From: Chloroflexota bacterium
GTDB lineage: Bacteria > Chloroflexota > Dormibacteria > Dormibacterales > Dormibacteraceae
DNA length: 7,703 nucleotides
Assembly (NCBI GenBank): GCA_005880175.1
Contig: VBJR01000328.1
Span: forward strand, 1-7,703
Direction: 5' to 3'
Shown here: in pieces, positions 1 to 4,878 of the stretch
How positions within the stretch are numbered: the stretch's first letter is position 1
Layout: each line of letters starts with the position of its first letter
The notes under the pieces: generated by a model
The model's input: only the letters and a program-made list of their open reading frames with translations
The model's database searches: none
Told to the model about the DNA's origin: nothing
Made by a program: the position numbers and the translations under genes

Positions 1-658
1 CCGGCCGGGGCAGCGGGGGCAGGGTGCCGTCCGGCTGCCTGTCGAACTGGGGGAAGACGAGGTTCCAGAACTCCAGGAAGCGCTCGCAGTGGTCCGGGTA
101 GCAATCGGGCTGGCCGCAGCCGTGCTCGGGGCCGCGGTCCCACCACAGCTCCGAGTCGGGTCCGCACGGGCCCAGCTCGAGGCCCCACCAGTTCTCCGCG
201 TTGTCGTAGATCCAGGTGGGGTCGATGTCCGTCTCGCTCATCCAGAGCGCGCGCGCCTCCTCGTCGGTCGGGTGGACCGTGACGCGGATGCGGTCCCTGG
301 GCAGGCCAAGGCCGCGCTCGGGGTCGGTGACGAACTCCCAGGCGAGCGGGATGGCCCGCTCCTTGAAGTACGCGCCGGTGGGCGTGAAGTTGCCCATCAT
401 CTCGAAGAACGTGTGGTGGCGGTCGGTCCGGCCCACGTTCTCCAGGTCCACCGTGCGCAGGCACTTCTGGGCCGAGGCGAGACGGGGCGCCGGCGGCTGG
501 CGCAGACCCTGGTAGTACGGCTGGAGCGGCTGCATCCCGGCCGAGTTGAAGAGGGTGCTCGGATCGTCCGCCGGGACCAGGGGCGCGCTCTCCAGGACGA
601 CGTGGTCATGGGCCGCGAAGAACGCGAGGAAGCGCCGGCGGATCTCTGCTCCAGTCAC
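1..658 (-). CDS. alaS: Alanyl-tRNA synthetase, N-terminal part (truncated by window edge)
   Basis: AlaRS charges tRNA-Ala with alanine in the cytoplasm (class II synthetase). The 219 visible residues are the start of the catalytic domain. The family's opening pattern TGAEIRRRFLAFF is at 2-14, the LFNSAGM segment at 36-42, QKCLRT at 64-69, the motif 2 region HHTFFEMMGNF at 81-91, and the ATP-site loop GPCGPDSE at 163-170. A Cys/His cluster (H179, C181, C186, H190, C191) precedes FLEFWNLVF, as in the shorter AlaRS form I associate with Chloroflexi and CPR bacteria. The GTG at 658 is chosen because the family's first residues begin there. No in-frame ATG precedes the conserved part, which is why the start is easily missed. 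No Shine-Dalgarno is visible; a TAAACT box lies 10 nt upstream. The rest of the enzyme (about 650 or more residues in full-length AlaRS) lies beyond the left edge. Confidence 0.95.
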   Translation of the reverse strand, partial: MTGAEIRRRFLAFFAAHDHVVLESAPLVPADDPSTLFNSAGMQPLQPYYQGLRQPPAPRLASAQKCLRTVDLENVGRTDRHHTFFEMMGNFTPTGAYFKERAIPLAWEFVTDPERGLGLPRDRIRVTVHPTDEEARALWMSETDIDPTWIYDNAENWWGLELGPCGPDSELWWDRGPEHGCGQPDCYPDHCERFLEFWNLVFPQFDRQPDGTLPPLPRP

Positions 659-668
659 AGGATGGGTT

Positions 669-674
669 AGTTTA
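669..674 (-). promoter_or_regulatory. Possible -10 box (TAAACT) for alaS
   Basis: TAAACT reads on the minus strand 10 nt before the GTG of alaS. It keeps three of the strongest -10 positions (TA....T). No convincing -35 is seen, only a CTGCC about 17 nt upstream. The alaS start has no ribosome binding site, so a very short or leaderless transcript is possible. This is an inference from a six-base match. Confidence 0.25.
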
Positions 675-709
675 CCGGCCGATCCTTCGCCGGCAGGCTC
701 CGCGCCCCT

Positions 710-1522
710 CTATGCGGACTCGCGCGGGACGTATTCGCGCAGCTGCTCCAGCGCGGCCCGCTGGAGGCGGGACACGTGCATCTGGCTGATGCCGAGGCGC
801 TTGGCGACCTCGGATTGGGACATCTCCTCGAAGAAGCGCATGATCATGATCCGGCGCTCGCGCTCGTTCAGGTGCTGCATGGCGCGCTCCAGCACCTCGC
901 GCATCTCGACCCGGTCCAGGTTCGGGTCCTCGCTGCCGACGGACTCGCCGAGCTGGCGGCCGCCCTCGGCGTCGTTGCCGCCGACGGTCGCGTCGATGGA
1001 GACCGGAGTGAGGGCGGAGCTCATCTCCATCGCCTCCAGGACGTCCTCCTGCTCGACCCCGAGGCGCTCGGCGACCTCGGCCACGGTGGGCTGCCGGTTG
1101 AGCTCGTTCTTCAGCTCCTCGTTCGTCCGCACCACCTGCTGGTACAGCTCCTGGAGCCGGCGCGGGAACCGGATGGCCCAGCCCTTGTCGCGGAAGTAGC
1201 GGCGGATCTCGCCCAGGATCGTGGGCGTGGCGAACGTGGTGAACTCGTTGCCGAGGTCCGGGTCGAACCGGTCGATCGCCTTGATCAGGCCCAGGAAGCC
1301 GACCTGGACGATGTCCTCCAGCGGCTCGCCGCGGTTCTGGAAGCGTCGGGCCAGGAAGTGGACCAGGCTCTCGTAGCCGCGAACCAGCTGCTCGCGGATC
1401 CGGTCCCGCTCGCGCGGGTCGTCCGTCTCGGCGTAGCGGCGATGCAGCCGCCGCAGCTCCTCGCGCTGGGGCGTGACCGACGCGCCGGGGGTCGCGTTGG
1501 GCTCGGGCTGCGGCTGACTCAA
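710..1522 (-). CDS. RNA polymerase sigma factor, SigB/SigF/SigG type
   Basis: Alternative sigma-70 family factor of 270 residues, which recruits core RNA polymerase to stress-type promoters. Region 2 is at about 45-114, with LEDIVQVGFLGLIKAIDRFD at 68-87 for core binding and the -10-recognition segment FTTFATPTILGEIRRYFRD at 94-112. Region 3 follows from KGWAIRFPRRLQEL at 113-126 through the PTVAEVAERLGV helix-turn-helix at 145-156. Region 4 is at about 212-263, with the -35-reading helix-turn-helix MSQSEVAKRLGISQMHVSRL at 234-253. The length matches SigB/SigF (about 255-265) and there is no region 1.1. The start is a TTG that overlaps the stop of the upstream GHKL-fold gene as TTGA, with no good ribosome binding site, so translation probably depends on coupling. 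The RsbW-like neighbour supports a partner-switching-type role. Target genes are unknown, though a SigB-like promoter precedes its own operon. The family call is firm; the precise subfamily is not. Confidence 0.93.
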   Translation of the reverse strand: MSQPQPEPNATPGASVTPQREELRRLHRRYAETDDPRERDRIREQLVRGYESLVHFLARRFQNRGEPLEDIVQVGFLGLIKAIDRFDPDLGNEFTTFATPTILGEIRRYFRDKGWAIRFPRRLQELYQQVVRTNEELKNELNRQPTVAEVAERLGVEQEDVLEAMEMSSALTPVSIDATVGGNDAEGGRQLGESVGSEDPNLDRVEMREVLERAMQHLNERERRIMIMRFFEEMSQSEVAKRLGISQMHVSRLQRAALEQLREYVPRESA

Positions 1523-1992
1523 CTGACCAGGTACTTCACCATGCGGTACCGGATCTGACGCCGGCCGGCGTCGACCTGGTGCCGGAAGTCATCCACGAAG
1601 AGCCGGATCATCTCCATCTCGAGCGCGCGCTGCATCTCCAGCGCGGCGCGCTGGCGGTCGCGGACGGGCTGCTTGCGCGGGACCTGGCGCAGCGCCTCGC
1701 GCGACGATGGCGCGATCGCCTCGATGTCCACGAGCAGGCTGTCCTCGGTCGGCGAGAAGCTGAGCCGCAGCGTGGCGCCGGGGCCCCATGCCTCGGCCGC
1801 GTCCTGGATGACGCTCCCGCAGGCCTGGGTGACGGCGATGCTGATCTCGTCGATCTTCTCCAGGTTGAACCCGAGCAGGCCGCCCAGCGAGGTGGCCACC
1901 CGCCTGGCGAGGCCGATGAACTCGGTCTGGGCCGGCACCTTCAGCTCGGTCATGCTGGAGGGCGTCGCCTCGGGCGTCTCCGCCTCAGGCAT
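1519..1992 (-). CDS. RsbW/SpoIIAB-like GHKL-fold anti-sigma protein with degenerate ATP site
   Basis: 157 residues with the layout of serine-protein-kinase anti-sigma factors. The opening strand LKVPAQTEFIGLARRVA (17-33) is followed by the helix EISIAVTQACGSVIQDA (49-65) where the N box should be, then the strand LRLSFSPTEDSLLVDIEA (75-92) and a C-terminal RYRMVKYL. In RsbW/SpoIIAB the N box carries E...N, the catalytic Glu and Mg-binding Asn; here they are Q56 and S60. The DxGxG box reads IEAIA (90-94) and the GLGL box reads ALEM (123-126). ATP binding and kinase activity are therefore doubtful, although the fold looks kept. The ATG at 1992 is preceded by AGGAGGT with 8 nt spacing and overlaps the ytxH-like stop by 8 nt. 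Its stop overlaps the sigma factor start. It is probably a binding partner of that factor. No anti-anti-sigma (STAS) gene or phosphatase lies in the window. Confidence 0.8.
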   Translation of the reverse strand: MPEAETPEATPSSMTELKVPAQTEFIGLARRVATSLGGLLGFNLEKIDEISIAVTQACGSVIQDAAEAWGPGATLRLSFSPTEDSLLVDIEAIAPSSREALRQVPRKQPVRDRQRAALEMQRALEMEMIRLFVDDFRHQVDAGRRQIRYRMVKYLVS

Positions 1993-2299
1993 CCGGCGCC
2001 ACCTCCTCGGCGGCCTGGGTGCCCTCCTGGCGCAGGCCGCGGGCCGCGCGCTCCAGCTCCTCGCGGCGCCGGCGGGCGGCGCTGATGCCGTCGTTGATGG
2101 CGCGGCCGATGGGATGCTCCGGGTCGCTGGCGACCCGCCGTGCGCTGCCGGTGAGCTCGATCGTGCGGGCGCGCAGGTTCTCGACCTGGCCCCGCCCCGG
2201 CCCGGAGGCCAGGAACACGCCGGCGACCAGGCCCAGCGCCACGCCGACGATCAGGCCCCAGCCGAAACCGCCGCCGCTCTCTTCATCGTCATCTGCCAT
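1985..2299 (-). CDS. YtxH-like small membrane protein
   Basis: 104-residue protein with an acidic, glycine-rich N-terminus (MADDDEESGGG), one membrane helix at about 12-33 (WGLIVGVALGLVAGVFLAS) and a charged tail rich in Arg, Glu and Ala that is likely helical and cytoplasmic. The glycine-rich helix followed by a GPGRG turn and a helical tail is the layout of the YtxH family, small membrane proteins of unknown molecular function. B. subtilis YtxH belongs to a SigB/SigH-controlled stress operon. The ATG at 2299 is preferred over one 24 nt upstream because AAAGGAGGT, nearly a perfect anti-16S match, sits 7 nt before it. The gene overlaps the DUF948 gene by 11 nt and the RsbW-like gene by 8 nt. 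The family call rests on architecture, not on a catalytic motif. Confidence 0.75.
   Translation of the reverse strand: MADDDEESGGGFGWGLIVGVALGLVAGVFLASGPGRGQVENLRARTIELTGSARRVASDPEHPIGRAINDGISAARRRREELERAARGLRQEGTQAAEEVAPDA
2001..2007 (-). promoter_or_regulatory. Ribosome binding site of the RsbW-like gene
   Basis: AGGAGGT on the minus strand, 8 nt before the ATG at 1992. It fixes the first ATG rather than the internal Met14 as the start. It lies inside the 3' end of the ytxH-like gene. Confidence 0.8.
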
Positions 2300-2660
2300 T
2301 GGGTCGACCTCCTTTCGGTCCATCGAGACGAGCGAAGCTGCGCCACAGGCTCCCGGCCGCGACCCGCACCCCGTAGAAGGTGGCGGATGCCCGGTCGGAA
2401 GACCGGCCCGCGGCCTCGGTCAGCCGGGTGGCCCCGACACCCGCGGTGCGCAGGGCGACGTTCATGCCGGCCGTGATGTCGTTCACGTTGCCGAGCCCGT
2501 CGCGCACCTCCGGGACCACCTCTCTGAGCGCCTCGTCTGCTGTCATCAGGGTCTCTTCCAGTCTCGCCAGCGCGCGGCCCAACCGCCACAGCGCGTACGC
2601 GGCGAACACCGCCACGATCAGCACCGCGAACCCACTGGCGATATACAGGAAGTTCACCAA
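2289..2660 (-). CDS. DUF948 (YtxG-like) membrane protein
   Basis: 123-residue protein with an N-terminal membrane helix at about 4-25 (FLYIASGFAVLIVAVFAAYAL), then an amphipathic, probably coiled-coil stretch (WRLGRALARLEETLMTADEA, 25-44), a segment VVPEVRDGLGNVNDITAGMN (48-67) and a basic tail. This is the layout of DUF948 proteins, which include B. subtilis YtxG, a general-stress protein of unknown biochemical role. It is the first gene of the four-gene operon ending with the sigma factor. The start is a TTG (2660), with a GTG as the next codon (2657) that could equally be used. GAGGT lies 7 nt before the TTG and 10 nt before the GTG. The same bases overlap a SigB-like -10 box, so a leaderless start is also possible. 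Its stop overlaps the ytxH-like gene by 11 nt. Confidence 0.8.
   Translation of the reverse strand: MVNFLYIASGFAVLIVAVFAAYALWRLGRALARLEETLMTADEALREVVPEVRDGLGNVNDITAGMNVALRTAGVGATRLTEAAGRSSDRASATFYGVRVAAGSLWRSFARLDGPKGGRPNGR
2307..2315 (-). promoter_or_regulatory. Strong ribosome binding site of the ytxH-like gene
   Basis: AAAGGAGGT on the minus strand, 7 nt before the ATG at 2299. It decides that start over the ATG at 2323, whose codon lies upstream of the site. It is the strongest translation signal in the window, which suggests the small membrane protein is made in larger amount than its operon partners. Confidence 0.85.
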
Positions 2661-2665
2661 CTCAC

Positions 2666-2691
2666 ATACCTCGACGACAGCCAGGCCAAAC
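2666..2691 (-). promoter_or_regulatory. Candidate SigB-type promoter of the sigma-factor operon
   Basis: On the minus strand GTTTGG (2691-2686), a 14-nt spacer, then AGGTAT (2671-2666). The general-stress SigB consensus in Bacillus is GTTTAA, about 12-15 nt, GGGTAT; this site matches 4 of 6 and 5 of 6 bases at a fitting distance. It lies directly before the DUF948 start, in the 43-nt gap after the upstream gene. The expected transcription start would fall at or next to the TTG/GTG start codons. If real, it implies autoregulation by the sigma factor encoded at the operon's end. It is a motif match only, and the spacing rules of this organism are unknown. Confidence 0.5.
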
Positions 2692-2703
2692 CGTGGGCTG
2701 AAG

Positions 2704-2976
2704 CTACGGCAATCTTAGGGACAGGCGCCTGCCGAAGACCTGGAGCCCACTCGCGAAGAGGATCGCGGGCAGCATGTCGAGCTGGCCCAGCCGCAGCGCG
2801 GGCAGGCCGACGACGTCCCACAGCTGCCCGAGCCCGACGCCGGCGACGGTGAGGAGCAGGACGGCCCGATAGCGGCAGCGCCCGCTGTGCCAGAGGGCGT
2901 GGAGGAGCTGGGCCAGGAGCAGGGTGAAGGGCACCGCGAGCAGCAGCGCGGGCGGCACCCAGCCGATCAACGGCAC
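2704..2976 (-). CDS. Small hydrophobic membrane protein of unknown function
   Basis: A 90-residue product is read from a GTG at 2976. TTG at 2970 or GTG at 2958 are alternatives, and no clear ribosome binding site separates them. It has about three hydrophobic segments: 3-24 (LIGWVPPALLLAVPFTLLLA), 37-53 (AVLLLTVAGVGLGQLW) and 59-81 (around LGQLDMLPAILFASGLQVF), and ends in a basic tail GRRLSLRLP. I do not recognise the family. The frame stays open far upstream into aspS, but that part is a high-GC shadow of the synthetase. The protein proper begins where the hydrophobic pattern begins. It stands alone between the repeat-bearing gap and the DUF948 operon, 43 nt before the latter. A role cannot be inferred. 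The gene is plausible because of its coherent membrane topology, while the overlapping frame there gives only Arg/Ala/Pro-rich sequence. Confidence 0.55.
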   Translation of the reverse strand: MPLIGWVPPALLLAVPFTLLLAQLLHALWHSGRCRYRAVLLLTVAGVGLGQLWDVVGLPALRLGQLDMLPAILFASGLQVFGRRLSLRLP

Positions 2977-3001
2977 GACTGGGCGGCCGTGCCACCGGAC
3001 A

Positions 3002-3097
3002 GGGCCAACCGCCGGCGAGTGTGCCTGAACACGGCTCCCAAGGGGGCCAACCGCCGGCGGATGTCCCCCTTCGCGCGGCGGGCCGCCGGCGAGTGTG
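3002..3097. repeat. Cluster of three GCCGGCG-centred direct repeats
   Basis: GGGCCAACCGCCGGCG occurs at 3002-3017 and again, identical, at 3044-3059, a period of 42 bp. A third, shorter copy at 3080-3097 (GGGCC then GCCGGCGAGTGTG) lacks the AACC. Its last 13 bases match 3011-3023 of the first copy exactly. Each copy centres on the palindrome GCCGGC. Spacers differ in sequence. It resembles an intergenic repeat family or a set of binding sites. Three copies are too few, and the spacers too unequal, for CRISPR. Confidence 0.7.
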
Positions 3098-3111
3098 GGG
3101 TCAAGACCGCT

Positions 3112-3132
3112 CGGGGCGCCTGGGGCGCCCCG
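3112..3132. other. Perfect 9-bp GC hairpin with TGG loop
   Basis: CGGGGCGCC, TGG, GGCGCCCCG: a fully paired stem of nine G/C pairs. It lies 15 bp after the last direct repeat. No T-run follows on either strand, so it is not a standard rho-independent terminator. It could block exonucleases at the 3' end of the aspS message or be part of the repeat element. Confidence 0.6.
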
Positions 3133-3172
3133 CCGGAACGAGGGCGACCGTCTCAGCGGGCATCTGGGCGGC

Positions 3173-3199
3173 ACCCGAGACCCCGGGGTCCCTTCGGGT
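3173..3199. other. Bulged hairpin downstream of aspS
   Basis: ACCCGA (3173-3178) pairs with TCGGGT (3194-3199), and inside it GACC pairs with GGTC (3179-3182 with 3187-3190), leaving a CCT bulge. The inner part is the 12-bp palindrome GACCCCGGGGTC. On the plus strand a short TTT follows, but there is no plus-strand gene to terminate. It may shape the 3' end of the aspS transcript. Confidence 0.4.
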
Positions 3200-3275
3200 T
3201 TGCTGTTGGGCAACGCGCACTGTGACCCTCGTCCCCAGCGGGAACAGCGATATGGTACCCGTTCCGCGGGGTTCT

Positions 3276-4878
3276 CTAACGCGGCCGCCGCAGCTGGATG
3301 CCCAGCTCCCGGAGCTGCACCTCCTCGACGGGCGAGGGGGCGTCCATCATCAGGTCCACCATCGACTGGGTCTTGGGGAACGCGATGACGTCGCGGATGT
3401 TGTCCGTGCCCGCGAGCAGCATCACGATCCGGTCCAGCCCCGGCGCGATCCCGCCGTGGGGCGGCACCCCGTACTCGAATGCCTCCAGCAGGTGGCCGAA
3501 CCGCGCCTGGATCGTCTCCGGGCTCAGGCCCAGCATCTCGAACACCCGCTCCTGCAGCGCCCGGTCGTGGATCCGGAGGCTGCCGCTGGCCAGCTCGTAG
3601 CCGTTGCACACGATGTCGTACGCGTGGGCGCGCACGTCGTACGGGCGCTCCGCCAGCAGGGGCAGGTCCTCCTCCCTCGGGCGCGTGAACGGGTGGTGCC
3701 CGTACGTGAGGTTGCCCTCGTCGTCCTCCTCGAAGAGGAACATCGGGTGCACCCACAGGAACCGCCACTCGCCCTCGCGGACCAGCTTCCGCCGGCGCGC
3801 GATCTCGACCCGGATCAGGCCCATGATCTTCTCGGCCCGGCGGCCGGGGTCAGGAACTTGTCCAGCGGACCGCCCGGCAGCCAGGCCAGGCCGGCCCCGC
3901 CGGCGCCCTTCGCGATCGCGACCAGCTCGTCCAGCTCGCGCCGCGTCATGTCCCGGCCGCCCGGCACCGCCAGGCCGCGAACGGCGCCGCCGCCGTCCAG
4001 CGCCGACCGGAAGATCCGGGCCTGGGTGCCGGCGAGCGCCTCGCCCAGGTCGGCGATCTCCAGCTCGTAGCGGAGGTCCGGCTTGTCGGTGCCGTAGCGG
4101 AGCAGGGTCTCGCCCATCGGCAGCCGCGGCCACGGCCGGGGCAGCTCCACGTCCAGGATCTCCTTCCAGAGCCGGCCGATCCAGCCCTCGATGATCTCGA
4201 ACACGTCCTCCTCGTCGGTGAAGGACATCTCGACGTCGAGCTGGGTGAACTCGGCCGACCGGTCGGCGCGGAGATCCTCGTCGCGCAGGCAGCGGGCGAT
4301 CTGGTAGTACCGCTGGACGCCCGCCACCATCAGCAGCTGCTTCATCTGCTGCGGCGACTGGGGCAGCGCGTAGAACTCGCCCGGGTGCAGGCGCGAGGGG
4401 ACCAGGAAGTCGCGCGCCCCCTCGCCCCGACCATCTGCCCGCGGAGACGGATGTTCCGCTGCAGCTTCGGCCTCCGGAGGTCGAGCCACCGGTAGCGCAT
4501 GCGGACGTTGTCGTCGACGTTCTCGTCGTCGAGCTGGAACGGGAGCGGCGTCGACGTGGAGAGGATCGTCAGCGTGTCGACCTGCACCTCGACCTCGCCC
4601 GTGGGCAGGTTCGGGTTGTCAGAGCCCTCCGGCCGGCGCTGGACGATGCCGACCACGCGCACGACGTACTCCGCCCGCACCCCGGCCGCGACCTCGTGGG
4701 CGGCCGGGGCCGTCGCCGGGTTGAACACGACCTGGACGACGCCCCAGCGGTCGCGCAGGTCGACGAAGATCAGGCCGCCGTGGTCGCGGCGGCGGCCGAC
4801 CCAGCCGTGGAGCTCCACCTCCCGGCCGACGTCGGACGCGCGCAGGGCGCCGGCCCGCGGGCCGCTGAAGCCACTCAT
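3276..4878 (-). pseudogene. aspS: Aspartyl-tRNA synthetase, split over three frames by two deletions
   Basis: AspRS charges tRNA-Asp (class II). Three consecutive frames together give a near-complete enzyme. From 4878 to 4429 come 150 residues with the OB-fold anticodon domain (GWVGRRRDHGGLIFVDLRDR at 25-44) and the hinge [13 protein letters not shown]. From 4423 to 3845 come 193 residues with motif 2 ([20 protein letters not shown]). From 3836 to 3279 come 186 residues with SLRIHD and motif 3 (GGIAPGLDRIVMLL). At the first junction RLRGQMV jumps to EGARDFLVP, so about 25 residues holding motif 1 are gone. At the second FLTP jumps to [13 protein letters not shown], so about 20-25 residues of the insertion domain are gone. 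Restoring both gives roughly 577 residues, normal for bacterial AspRS. The start at 4878 has GGAGG 7 nt upstream and an ATGA overlap with hisS. As written no functional enzyme is made; a sequencing or assembly error is a serious alternative to decay. Confidence 0.88.

Larger units (their letters stand above)
2977..3275. other. Gene-free stretch with short repeats and hairpins
   Basis: About 300 bp between the end of aspS and the small membrane protein. I see no credible gene: the open frames crossing it are Pro/Gly/Arg-rich high-GC shadows. It holds three partial copies of a GC-rich repeat (3002-3097), a perfect hairpin (3112-3132), a second bulged hairpin (3173-3199), and just after aspS a weaker imperfect stem (GGAAC 3241-3245 with GTTCC 3261-3265, flanked by CCCC/GGGG). 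None is followed by a T-run on the minus strand, so no classical terminator for aspS can be named. Confidence 0.7.

Noticed and set aside
659..709. Rho-independent terminator between the sigma factor and alaS
   Set aside because: Only a 5-bp CCGGC/GCCGG stem with a 9-nt loop and no T-run; too weak to call.
2662..2667. Minimal ATG-TGA upstream reading frame before the DUF948 gene
   Set aside because: A single start-stop pair can arise by chance, and it overlaps the candidate -10 box, so it may not even be transcribed.
2654..2995. 113-codon minus-strand frame overlapping the small membrane protein
   Set aside because: It gives only Arg/Ala/Pro-rich sequence without domain features, and its end runs into the DUF948 start. 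The other frame gives coherent membrane helices.
3002..3097. CRISPR array
   Set aside because: Only three imperfect short repeats with unequal spacing (42 and 32 bp), no cas genes, and repeat cores of 13-16 bp.
3173..3275. T-box or other tRNA-sensing leader
   Set aside because: The structured region lies downstream of aspS rather than before a synthetase gene, and no AGGGTGGNACCGCG-like sequence is present.
2704..3768. 354-codon open frame on the minus strand covering the small membrane protein and part of aspS
   Set aside because: The part above about 3000 is Pro/Arg/Gly-rich and antiphase to clear AspRS sequence. Only the hydrophobic C-terminal 90 codons look like a protein.
3837..4428. 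Programmed frameshifting or translational bypass in aspS
   Set aside because: Family sequence is missing at both junctions rather than merely out of frame, so recoding could not restore motif 1 or the insertion domain.
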